NCBI RefSeq assembly: GCF_907164915.1
Contig: NC_061863.1
Span: forward strand, 47,093,382 to 47,157,381
Source: Impatiens glandulifera
Taxonomy: Eukaryota > Streptophyta > Magnoliopsida > Ericales > Balsaminaceae
Length of the DNA: 64,000 nt
Reading direction: 5' to 3'
Shown: positions 35,331 to 46,119 of the stretch, one piece after another
Layout: each line of letters begins with the position of its first letter
Numbering within the stretch: the first letter of the stretch is position 1
Notes under the pieces: model-generated
What the model was told of the DNA's origin: nothing
Seen by the model: only the letters and a program-made list of their open reading frames with translations
Databases searched by the model: none
Made by a program: the position numbers and the translations under genes

Positions 35331-37781
35331 CTTGGGAGTGTTAAGTACATTGGCACAAGTAACCATGTAATTTATATCTCATTCATTCTCTTAACAAAGT
35401 ATAAAATATTTATTCTTACCAATATTGCCTAAATTTCATAAACGTAAATAAATGCTTCAAGTGATTATTAATATTCATAGTTAAAAAGAATAAACAATAA
35501 TTTTTTTTAAGACTCAGAGTAGGCCATTTGGAAAGTCCATGGGGTCTATGGGCTCAGACTCACCTAAGAAGCCCAAAGAATATAAAACCCAACAAAATAA
35601 TATATCCTTCATTCAATCAACCCAACCCAAATTTATTTATTCCTTAGTCCTTATTAATTATATAAAATAAACTATTATTTATATGTATACAAGAGAGGAT
35701 AGTTCTTAATTTTATTTTTCTTTAAACATAATATATTAGGGCAGCAAAATAATAATGAAGTAATAGGTATTTTTCACATATATATTATATTTTTGTTATC
35801 TTTGTACTTATATTTTGTTTTATTATTTTTGTACTTGTATTTTGTTTTAAATATATTCCTTAATACTAACTCGTTTGATAAATTTATTTTTGTTCTGAAC
35901 AACCCAAAGTTTTGGAGTTATATGTGAAAAAAAAATGTTCTTATTTTTTATTTTAATAATATTAATAGTTTTATATTATATTTAATATAAATGGCTTGTT
36001 TGACATCATATTAATAATTTTATCTATTTAAATATCAAAACTATCATCTAATTTTATTTTCTCTCTAAACTAATATTCTCTCACCTAAATAATATTCTCT
36101 AAACTCAAAAAGTAAATTAGTTTTCAAATTTTAAAACCATTTTTTCTTAATTTTTAAGAAAAAATTCATGTAAAATCATTTTCTCAAGCAAACCCTAAAT
36201 GATATAATAGCTTTTTTAAGAAATTTTGAGTTCAAATCTTGCTTAAGTATTTATTTTTTTTATAAATTTTTTTTGGGCCTAAGATAAGATTGGGCTTAGG
36301 CCTTAGGACTTGGTTACCTTATATTAGGGCCGACCCCTGAACACTATAACTTCTTTTTTTAGCCAGATTATGGTCCGGTTGGTTAGTGTTCTTTGCAAAT
36401 ATTTTTATAATTACAAACAAATAATTATTAAAACCTTTTTATTTTTTTAATTAATTAATTTATTACAATATATAATTTTAATTTAATTTTAAATATTAAT
36501 ACATTTCAAAATATATATATACATATATATTGATTAGTTTTTAAGAGTTTTAATTGAAACAAAAAAAAAAAGAAAAAATATACTTAGTCCGCAGAATCAA
36601 TAAGAGGAGGAATGGATTTAAAAACAAAATTACTTATTATATAAATATTTTATTATTACATCTAAGAACTTGTTTGATTTTGGTTTTTATGAAAAAAATT
36701 AAATAGTATGTTATTTGGATTTTTGTTTAGTTTAATTAATAATTAAATAAATTATTTATAAAAAAAATAATTAGTAAAAAATGAAATCAAAATAAATGTT
36801 TTTAAAATTATTTTGTGTTTTTAAAAAAAAGGTTTAATGACATGTAATCACTCTTTCAACTGTAAAACAATTGAAAGGGTTAATGATAAAAGAGTAAAAT
36901 CAAATAAAAATAAATATACAATGAGATTTATCAAAAACAATTGTAAAAATAAGTGTTTCAAACAAAATATAATTTTTATTTTGTGTGTGATAAAAGAATG
37001 TGGACCGGATCCTAGATGGTTAATTCATTAAATAGATTCATTAAATCTCTGGTTTTATGTTTTCAAATATAAAATTATTCATAAATAAAAGGGCACATAC
37101 ACTCATTCATTTACTTCCCTCTAAATTTCTAAGTGCGCATACATTACTTATGGCATGCATAGAGTAGCAATGAATATTTAAGATGAACATGATCAATTTG
37201 TCAACTCAGAAAAATTAATCAGGAATATCATTTCATTTGCATAAATAAATAAATAATTATATATATATATTAATTTTCAAAAAAGTGTCCGAATTGCCTT
37301 GTAGAAATTCGTGATTAATTTGGATATATATACGTGATAATAATGAAAATTTGGGTCGAATTTTCAGTTGACCCGCACATAAACTTAAAACGATTAAAAA
37401 TGCTACGACTTTACCGTAATATTATATCTAAACTTCGGCCCACATTGATGATTGTTTGCACACACCTCTCACGCTCTATATATATTGCACCCAAAATTAT
37501 TATTTAAATTATATAAATGTTTCTTTATTAATTTATCATTAAATCAATGGTTAAATGGTGATATTGTCACATAATTTAAGCAAATTTTTTTCTAAGACCA
37601 AATTTCAATTGTCTTCAATTATCTTAATAACCCAAAATAAAACAAGACCTAAGTGCTAGATATACTGTGGGCTGGACTCATCCAATATAATGTCTACAAA
37701 AATAATTATTGATAAAACAAATTAGTACCATAGTATTTGTGACTCCAACTTTGATATTAGTCTACAAAGATCAAATTTGTG

Positions 37782-37785
<4 letters not shown>

Positions 37786-37846
<61 letters not shown>
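37786..37846. repeat. (AT)n microsatellite, target of the Copia insertion
   Basis: About 61 bp of AT repeat ending exactly at the 5' LTR of the Copia element; a short remnant (ATATATATTA) resumes right after the 3' LTR at 42571. Confidence 0.92.
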
Positions 37847-37850
<4 letters not shown>

Positions 37851-38131
37851 TCTTTGCCTAGAATATTCTTTTTTTGATGTTTGTCCCACATAGGAAGTGA
37901 ACAAGAAAAATGTCTTGACCTGGCCCTATAAATAAAAGGCTTGGGTGTTAGTTTTCTCTTGAACTATTTTGAGTATCTGTAATCCGTGTTAACGATTATA
38001 GTGGAATATTTTTCAGTGGCTCTGCCCGTGGATTAGTCAGCACTTTTGTTGGATACCACGTTAAATCGGGTGTCGCTTTCATTCTGTCTTTTACTATTAT
38101 TATTATCATTGTTCTCGCATCCGTTATAACA
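37847..38131 (+). repeat. 5' LTR of the Copia element
   Basis: Begins TGTTTCTTTGCC and ends GTTATAACA. Contains CCCTATAAATAAAAGGC (37923-37939), a plausible TATA region for element transcription. It lacks three bases present at the start of the 3' LTR. Confidence 0.95.
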
Positions 38132-38134
38132 AAT

Positions 38135-38145
38135 TGGTATCAGAG
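38135..38145 (+). other. Primer-binding site (initiator tRNA-Met)
   Basis: TGGTATCAGAG, four bases after the 5' LTR, complementary to the 3' end of plant initiator tRNA-Met, the usual Copia primer. Confidence 0.9.
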
Positions 38146-38177
38146 TAGGGTTTTTCAGATCTGCTCAGGCAAGAACG

Positions 38178-41100
38178 ATGGTTGGAGGTAAAAGTTTAAA
38201 AGCCGACAAGTTTACTGGGAGGAATAGTTTCAGTCTGTGGCAGATCAAGGTCCAGGCATTGTTGAAACAACACGGCCTATGGGCTCCCTTGATGAAGCCT
38301 GCACCTGTCCCACCACCTGCTGATATGGAGTCTTTGGAAGAAAAAGCACACTCAACATTGCTCTTGGCTCTGGCAGACGATATCATTACTGAGGTGGCTG
38401 AGGAGGAAATCGCTGCTGGTTTGTGGTCTAAGCTGAAGACTTTATACATGAAGAAGAGCTTAACCAACAAGTTGCTTTTGAAGCAACGTTTGTTCAGTCT
38501 GCGTATGCAGGAAGATACACCTCTTAGAGACCATCTTGATCAATTAAATGCAATATTATTAGATCTGCGTAATATTGATATTAAGATAGATGATGAGGAT
38601 GATGCCTTAATTCTGTTAGTTTCTTTACCAATATCATATGAAAACTTTAAGGAGTCTTTCATTAGTGGTAAAGATTCATTGGCTCTAGAAGAAGTTAGAT
38701 TTGCCCTTCACAGTAGAGAATTGCGACATAACTGCAATGACACTGTTTCGGATAGTCAGGTTGTTGGGCTAGTTGCAAACAACCATCAGAGATATGGTAA
38801 ACCGAAGAAAAAGAAGTTTCCCAAGAAACCAGTCAGTAGGGGTTCAAAACCAACAGATGTGTGCAATTACTATAAGGAAAAGGGACATTGGAAGAATGAA
38901 TGTCCAAAGAAGAGACAAAGTCAACATGAGAAGGCACCAGGTACTGTTGCAGTTGCTGAAGATGGTACAAACTCCGAAGAGGATATTGCCTTAGTTGTTG
39001 ATGGTCACACACATTACACTGATGTGTGGGTTCTGGATTCTAGAGCATCTTACCATATTTGTCCTAGGAGGGAATGGTTTTCAACCTATGAGCAGGTGGA
39101 TGGTGGAAATATTTCTATGGCCAATAGTTCTACCTTTAAGGTGGTTGGGATGGGCTCGATCAATATTAGGACTCATGATGGAAAATTCCGTACACTGAAC
39201 GAAGTTAGACATGTTCCACACATGACGAAGAATCTGATATCTCTAAGTCTTTTGGACAAGAAGGGTTTAGTTTCAAAGGTGAAAGTGGAGCCTTACATGT
39301 TTACAAGGGTTCAGGTGTGATTCTGAAAGGTGTGAAGCGGGGCACTTTGTATTTTCTACAAGGTACTACGATATCTGATTCTGCTGATGTGGCTTCCTCC
39401 GAGATTGACCAAGGAGACACGACGAAGTTGTGGCACATGAGGCTTGGGCATATGAGTGAGAGGGGGATGCAAATTCTGGCTAAAGATGATCTTCTGTGTG
39501 GGCATAAGATAAAGGATCTTGTGTTTTGTAAACATTGTATTTTTGGGAAACTACATCGCAGCAAGTTCTCCAAAGCGATTCATAGAACAAAAGGCACACT
39601 TGATTACATCCACTCTGATTGTTGGGGGCCGTAACGTGTAGAGTCTTTGGGGGGTCACAAATATTTTCTGTCGTTGATTGATGATTATTCAAGAATGACC
39701 TGGATATTCATAATAAAGCATAAGAGTGATGCTTTCAAGAACTTCAAGTAGTGGAAGGCATTAGTGGAGAATCAAACTGGGAAGAAGGTCAAGAGGTTAC
39801 GAACTAATAATGGTTTAGAATTATGTTGGTCTGAGTTTAATGTGTTTTGCAAGACTGAGGGGATTGCCAGACATCATACGGTTAGGAATACACCTCAACA
39901 TAATGGTGTAGTAGAACGTATGAATCAGACACTACTGGAGAGAGCTCGGTGTATGCTCTCAAATGCTGGGTTAACAAGAATGTTTTGGGCTGAAGCAGTT
40001 AACACAACATGCTATCTGATTAATCGTGGACCTCACACAGGTATAAATCTGAAAACACCTTATGAACTGTGGTCTGGGAAGCTTGTTGATTACTTTATTT
40101 TGAGAATTTTTGGTTGCACGGTCTACTATCATGTCAATGAGGGGAAGTTGGAGCCAAGAGCAAAGAAGGGAGTATTTGTAGGCTATGGGAATGGTGTGAA
40201 AGGATATAAGATATGGTCCCCTTCTGAGAGGAGGGTTATTCTGAGTAGGAATGTTGTCTTTGATGAAAATTCCATGCTTAACCCAACTGTGAAGTTCACC
40301 ATTCCGGTAGATTGTGGTGTCGAGAAACAGGTGGAGCATGAAAAGACTAAGGCTAGTTGTGAAGCAGAGGATAGTTTTTCTCAACCACTTTCAGCGGCAG
40401 ATTTTTCAGTTGCTCCATCATCATCTGTAGAACATCAAAATCTAGCTGTTAATCGCCCTAGAAGAGCTAATTTTGGTGTACCTCCTATAATGTATGGCTA
40501 TGAGGACATGGTTGCCTATGCTTTACAGGTTGTAGAGGAAGTGGATCCTCATGAGCCATCCACCTACAAAGAAGCTGTTGCGGGTACTGAGTCTGTCCAA
40601 TGGCTTGCTGCCATGGGAGATGAGATGGCGTCACTTCAAAAGAATCAGACTTGGGAATTAGCTAGATGACCACCAAGGAGAAAGGTTGTCACTTGTAAAT
40701 GGTTGTTCAAGAAGAAGGAAGAGTTGTCACCAGCTGAGGGGGTCAAGTATAAAGCTAGGTTAGTTGTTAGAGGGTTCAGTCAGAAAGAGGGAGTGAACTA
40801 TAATGAGATATTCTCACCAATAGTCAGACATACTTCCATCAGGGTGCTACTTGCTATAGTTGCACATGAGGACCTAGAACTTGAACAGCTAAACGTGAAG
40901 ACAACTTTCTTACATGGAGAGTTGGAATAAGAGATATACATGACTCAACCAGATGGTTTTCAGGAACCTGGAAAAGAGGAATATGTTTGCAAGTTGAAGA
41001 AGTCCTTATATGGACTAAAATAGTCTCCGAGGTAGTGGTATAAGCGGTTCGATAACTACATGTTTAAGATTGGCTATTCAAGGAGTCCGTATGACAATTT

Positions 41101-42107
41101 GTATACTACAACAAGCTCAAATATGGTTCCTTCATCTATTTGGTATTGTATGTAGATGATATGTTGCTAGCTGCTGAGAAGAAGTCTGACATTCAAAAGT
41201 TGAAGGGACTACTCAGTATAGAATTCGAAATGAAGGATTTAGGTGCTACTAAGAAATTTTGGGAATGGAGATCTACAGAGATAGAAGTCATAAGAAGCTA
41301 TTCTTGTCACGGAAGGGGTATATTCAGAAAGTTCTATCGAGGTTTGGAATGGCTACTGCTAAGCCCATTGATACTCCTAGTGCTTCAAATGCACATTTGT
41401 CTGTAGTATTTACACCTAAATCATCTTAGGAGAAGGAATACATGTCACATGTTCCTTATGTTAGTGCAGTGAAAAACTTGATGTATGCTATGGTCTGCAC
41501 TAAACCGGATCTTGCACATGCTGTTAGTGTTGCCAGTAGGTTCATGGGAGACCCTGGTAAGGAACACTGGCAAACAGTGAAGAGGATTTTCCGCTATCTC
41601 AGGGGTACATCTGATATTGGTCTCAGTTATGGTGGTGATAGTCAGTGTCTAGTATCTGGTTACTCAGATTCTGACTATGCTGGAGATGTAGACAATAGAA
41701 GATCGATGACCGGTTATGTATTCACGCTTGGTGGATCTGTTGTGAGTTGGAAGGCTATTTTGTAGCCGACAGTAACTTTGTCTACTACAGAGGCAGAATA
41801 TATGGCTTTGACAGAAGTTGTTAAGGAGGGAATCTGGTTGAAAGGATTGGTTAGTGACTTGGGTCTACACCACGATCAGGCTTCGATGTACTGCGACAGT
41901 TTGAGTGCAATATGCTTAATCAAGGATCAAGTTCACCATGAAAGAACAAAACACATTGATGTGAGGTACCATTTTCTGAGAAGTGAGAAGAGGATCAAGG
42001 TAAACAAAGTGGGGACTGCAGACAATCCAGCTGATATGTTTACCAAGCCGGTTCCGCAGAGCAAGTTTCAACACTGTTTGAACTTGCTCAATGTTAGAAG
42101 CTGTTGA
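38178..42107 (+). pseudogene. Broken Copia gag-pol
   Basis: The ATG at 38178 opens gag with a UBN2-type capsid region (KFTGRNSFSLWQIKV). The zinc knuckle (38862-38903) has Tyr where the second Cys should be (38871-38873). The protease triad region at 39036-39050 reads D-S-R-A-S instead of D-S/T-G-A-S. Integrase follows (LWHMRLGHMS, CKHC, DDYSR, HNGVVERMNQ), then reverse transcriptase with YVDD at 41149-41160, and RNase H ([22 protein letters not shown]), ending at 42107. Frameshifts lie near 39260, 41100 and 41260. In-frame stops are at 39632, 39749, 40667, 40928, 41021, 41033, 41427 and 41763. It cannot make a functional polyprotein. Confidence 0.93.
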
Positions 42108-42260
42108 TTGCCCTTGAAGGGACAAGGCCTGAGGTAGAGCAGGTCACATCTGAGCATTCAGTGTAATGCATCTATTTTGTTTATCTGGGCATTCAGTATA
42201 ATGCATATGGCACATCTGGTATTTAAAGTACATCTGATGCATCTAGAAAAATATTCAATT

Positions 42261-42273
42261 CAAGGTGGAGATT
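42261..42273 (+). other. Polypurine tract of the Copia element
   Basis: CAAGGTGGAGATT immediately precedes the 3' LTR and is the expected plus-strand priming site. Confidence 0.75.
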
Positions 42274-42570
42274 TGTTGGTTTCTTTGCCTAGAATATACT
42301 TTTTTTTGGGTGTTTGTCCCACATAGGAAGTGAGCAAGAAAAATGTCTTGACCTGGCCCTATAAATAAAGGGCTTGAGTGTTAGTTTTCTTTTGAACTAT
42401 TTTGAGTATCTGTAATTCGTGTTAACGATTATAGTGGAATATTTTTCAGTGGCTCTGCCCGTGGATTAGTCAGCACTTTTGCTGGATACCACGTTAAATC
42501 GGGTGTCGCTTTCATTATGTCTTTTACTATTATTATTATTATTATCATTGTTCTCGCATCCGTTATAACA
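42274..42570 (+). repeat. 3' LTR of the Copia element
   Basis: Begins TGTTGGTTTCTTTGCC and ends GTTATAACA. Differs from the 5' LTR by about ten substitutions, an extra TGG-type triplet at the start, one extra T and a TTATTA expansion near the end. Confidence 0.95.
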
Positions 42571-43944
42571 ATATATATTAATGTAATGTTTTCATATTAA
42601 GCAAAAGGAATATTTTTTTATGTAAGTATGCTGAAATGTTATTTTGGAGCAATAATTTATAATATCTGAAAATAAATAAATTCAAAAATTCACGGTAGAA
42701 AAAAATAGAATTGTTAAAGATATTTAGAGAGATATAATTTCAGATGAAAATACACTTATTCAATTATGGAGAGAAATCGAAATGAATGAAGAGAATAAAA
42801 AGCTCTACTAGATATGGATATTTCGTTTGAGAAAGTCACAAGTAGAAACAAAGTAAAAACGCTATAAGCGTTAATTGATGGTTGTTGTTGTCTGTAATTC
42901 AATTCTTGTTTCATTGTCAAATCTAGAAATTGTCTAGATCTTATCTTAAATTTTTGTATTTTTTTTTCTTTTTATGGTTTTTTTAATGAGATGTCACTAA
43001 GTTGTTTTCCAAAAAATAAAAATTCATATTAAAAACAAACGGGTCTCCTTATTTGTCCCTTCTATTGACACATGATGCCGTCACCCAAGGTTGTTAAGAA
43101 TGTGTTTTTAAGCCTCCCTCTATGTCCTCGCATAGGTTGGTGTCACTAGGACAAGGGATCATATATGGGTTTGGTAATGGGCTTTAAGGTTGGATGTTAA
43201 AATGTTGTTTTCATCGCCTAGTATATAGGAGTCAAATTTTAAAACCATTTTTTTCCTAATTTTTAAGAGAAAATACATGTAAAATCTAAAAAAAACCATT
43301 TTCTCAAGCCTAAGTGATATGATGGTTTTTTTAAAAAAATTTTGGGTTCAAACCTTGCTTAAGTATTTATTTATTTTATCAATTTTTTTGGGCCTAAGAT
43401 ATATTGGGCTAAGGCCTTATAACTTGGTTACCTTATATTAGTGCCGTCCCTAAACACTATAACTTCTTTTTATAGCCAGATTATGGTCCGGTTGGTTAGT
43501 GTTCTTTGCAAATATTTTTATAATTACAAACAAATAATTATTAAAACCTTTTTTTATTTTTTATTTTTTTATATTTTACAATTTATAATTTTAATTTAAT
43601 TTTAAATATTAATACATTTCAAAATATATATACATATATATTGATTAGTTTTTTAGAGTTTAATTGAAACCAAAAATTAAGAAAAAATATACTTAGTCCG
43701 CAGAATCAGTAAGAGGAGGAACGGATTTAAAAACAAAATTACTTATTATATAAATATTTTATTATTACATCTAAGAACTTCTTTGATCTTGATTTTTATG
43801 GAAAAATTTAAATAGTATGTTATTTGGATTTTTGTTTAGTTTAATTAATAATTGAATAAAATTATATATATAAAAAAATTAATTAGTAAAAAATGATATC
43901 AAAATTAATGTTTTTAAAAATATTTTGTGTTTTAAAAAAAAAGT

Positions 43945-44108
43945 TTAATGACATGTAATCACTCTTTCAACTGTAAAACAATTGAAAGTGTTAATGATAA
44001 AAGAGTAAAATCAAATAAAAATAATTGTAATTGACATGTAACCACCCTGTCCACTGTAAAATAGTTAGAAGTGTTAATAGTAAAAGAGTAAAATCAAATA
44101 AAATTAAA
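43945..44108. repeat. Nested ~82-bp tandem duplication inside copy B
   Basis: 43945-44026 and 44027-44108 both read TGACATGTAA(T/C)CAC, then CTGTAAAA, then GTAAAAGAGTAAAATC-like sequence. Copy A has a single version at about 36837-36915. The second unit has diverged noticeably from the first. Confidence 0.8.
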
Positions 44109-44804
44109 AATAAATATACAATGAGATTTATCAAAAACAATTGTAAAAATAAGTGTTTCAAACAAAATATAATTTTTTGTTTTTGTATGTGATAAAAGAA
44201 GGTGGACTGGACCCTAGATGGTGAAGTAAATTAATTCATTAAATAGATTCATTAAATCTCTGGTTTTATGTTTTTTAATATAAAATTACTCATAAATAAA
44301 GGGGCACATACACTCGTTCATTTACTTCCCTCTTAATTTCTTAGTGCGCATACAATTACTTATGACATGCATAGAGTAGCAAATGAATATTAAGATAACC
44401 ATGATCAGTTTGTCAAACCAGCAAAATTAATCTGGAATATCATCTCATTTACATAATAAATATATATATATAGTTATGCTTAATTTTCAAAGTGTCCGGA
44501 TTGCCTGTTCGAGAGTCATGATTAATTTGGATATATATATATAATATGTGATAGTAAATGAATACTTGAGTCGGATTGTGGGTTGACCCGCACATAAACT
44601 TAAAACGATACAAAATAAACTAAAATTGCTATTACATTTATAACATAACCCAAAATAAAACAAGACCTAAGTGCTATATATACTGTGGGCCGGATTCATC
44701 CAACATAATATCTACATAAATAACTATTGATAAAACAAATTACTACCATAGTATTTGTGACTCCAACTTTGATATTAGTTGAAAAAGATCACATTTGTGA
44801 CAAC

Positions 44805-44824
44805 TATATATATATATATTAATG

Positions 44825-44885
<61 letters not shown>
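44805..44885. repeat. (TA)n microsatellite in copy B
   Basis: TA run interrupted once by TTAATGCAA; paralogous to the Copia target run in copy A. Confidence 0.9.
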
Positions 44886-44890
<5 letters not shown>

Positions 44891-45562
44891 GCAATGTTTT
44901 CATATTAAGCAAAAGAAAAAAAGAAGATCCTTCTATGTTTACGACACTGAAATGCTATTTTGGAGCAGGAATCTACAATATCTGAAAATAAATAAATTCA
45001 AGAACTCATAGTGGAAGAAATAGAACTACTGAAAATATTTGGGAAGATATAACTTGAGATGAAAATGCACTCATTCAATTCTGGAGAGGAATCGAAATAA
45101 ATGAAGAGAATAGAAAACACTGTTAGATATATAATATTTCGTTTGAGAAAAGTCACAAGAAGAATCAAAGTAAAAACGCTATAGACGCTAATTAATTGTT
45201 GTTGTTGTTTGTAATTCAATTCTTGTTTCATTGTCAAATATAGAAATTGTCTAGATCTGATCTTAAATTTTTGTATTTTTTTTCTCTCTTTTGAGTTTTT
45301 TAATGAAATGACACTAAACTGTTTTCCCCCAAAAAAATGTTTTCATATTAAAAACAAATGGGTCTCCTTATTTGTCCCTTCTATTGACACATGATGTCGT
45401 CGCCCAAGGTTGTTAAGAATGTGTTTTTAAGCCTCCCTCTATGTCCTCGCATAGGTTGGTTTCACTAGGACGAGGGATCATGCATGGGTATGAGTTTGGT
45501 AATGGGCTTCAAGGTTGGATGTCAAAATGTTATTTTCATTGCCTAGTATATAAGTGTCAAAT

Positions 45563-46038
45563 GTTTAGCAAGTTTACATCGCCAAGTTTCCATCGCCTAG
45601 TAGGGTTCAAGTGTATGGGATGAGAGCTCTAAGGAGCTTGCGACTATGACTCACGATGGTGGTGGACGGTGGGTAACTTTTTGTCTAGGCCGTCCCCCAA
45701 TTAAATGTACACAAGTGTGGTAAAAACAAATCGTTTAATTAAGAAGTCATTGGAATGGTTGTCTAACTCAAATGACATCGGTATAGGTTCAATGGTGAAA
45801 AGAGTCAATACTATATATGGTAAAATGGTTGTAAAATCTTAGCTTCAAACTTTAAGGTACAAAATGGTTTTCGATAGATCTTTTGTTTCATGTGACCAAT
45901 TGTTCCATCATTTGTTTGTACAAGTAAGACTAAGGGGGTGAATCATGTGCCGACAATGTTGGTGAAGGATCTGTGTTATTCGAGGGACGTGCAATGAGAG
46001 TTGCTCCACATTCTCTCGGTGCTTTGAGTCTAGTTTTT

Positions 46039-46041
<3 letters not shown>
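45563..46041. other. Non-repeated flank, moderately complex
   Basis: Less AT-rich than its surroundings (for example GATGGTGGTGGACGGTGGG). An ORF of ~60 codons at 45441-45623 spans the duplication border and shows no domain. Possibly an old transposon relic; not identified. Confidence 0.4.

Positions 46042-46116
<75 letters not shown>
46042..46116. repeat. (AT)n microsatellite, ~75 bp
   Basis: Uninterrupted AT run, the longest in the window. Confidence 0.95.

Positions 46117-46119
<3 letters not shown>

Larger units (their letters stand above)
30680..36123. other. Gene-free AT-rich intergenic DNA
   Basis: No ORF with a recognisable product. It contains a 36-bp tandem duplication (33077-33140), a SINE-like segment (about 35175-35330), a block at 34050-34105 related in inverted form to 10535-10580, and a twice-repeated AAATTCGAGTTGGG at 33367-33425. 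Confidence 0.55.
37847..42570 (+). mobile_element. Decayed Ty1/Copia LTR retrotransposon
   Basis: A 4.7-kb element with LTRs of 285 and 297 bp, both TG...CA, differing by roughly ten substitutions and three small indels (~96% identical). A primer-binding site TGGTATCAGAG complementary to initiator tRNA-Met lies at 38135-38145, and a polypurine tract just before the 3' LTR. The flanking 5-bp ATATA at 37842-37846 and 42571-42575 fits a Copia target duplication, although the target is a TA repeat. The order gag, protease, integrase, reverse transcriptase, RNase H defines Copia. Integrase and RNase H resemble the Tnt1/Tork group; that assignment is tentative. The reading frame is heavily broken, so the copy is not autonomous. 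Confidence 0.95.
36124..43231 (+). repeat. Left copy (A) of a ~2.3-kb tandem duplication, split by Copia
   Basis: 36124-37846 plus 42571-43231 (about 2,380 bp without the Copia) align colinearly with 43232-45562. Shared landmarks include AGCCAGATTATGGTCCGGTTGG, CTGTGGGC(T/C)GGA, a TA run and AAGCCTCCCTCTATGTCCTCGC. Both junctions carry TCAAAT (36124, 43232, 45557). By eye the copies are about 88-90% identical. Copy A has a net ~195-bp excess at 37394-37628. No gene is recognised in the unit. Confidence 0.88.
43232..45562 (+). repeat. Right copy (B) of the ~2.3-kb tandem duplication
   Basis: Colinear with the split left copy and free of the Copia, so its TA run (44805-44885) is the paralogous empty site. 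It carries a private ~82-bp internal tandem duplication at 43945-44108 and a doubled TTAATGCAATATATA motif around the TA run. No gene recognised. Confidence 0.88.

Noticed and set aside
36837..37031. 64-codon ORF in duplication copy A
   Set aside because: Not preserved in copy B, which has an 82-bp insertion in the frame; Lys/Asn-rich and without domain.
39480..42125. Minus-strand ORFs within the Copia element
   Set aside because: Shadows of gag-pol on the opposite strand.
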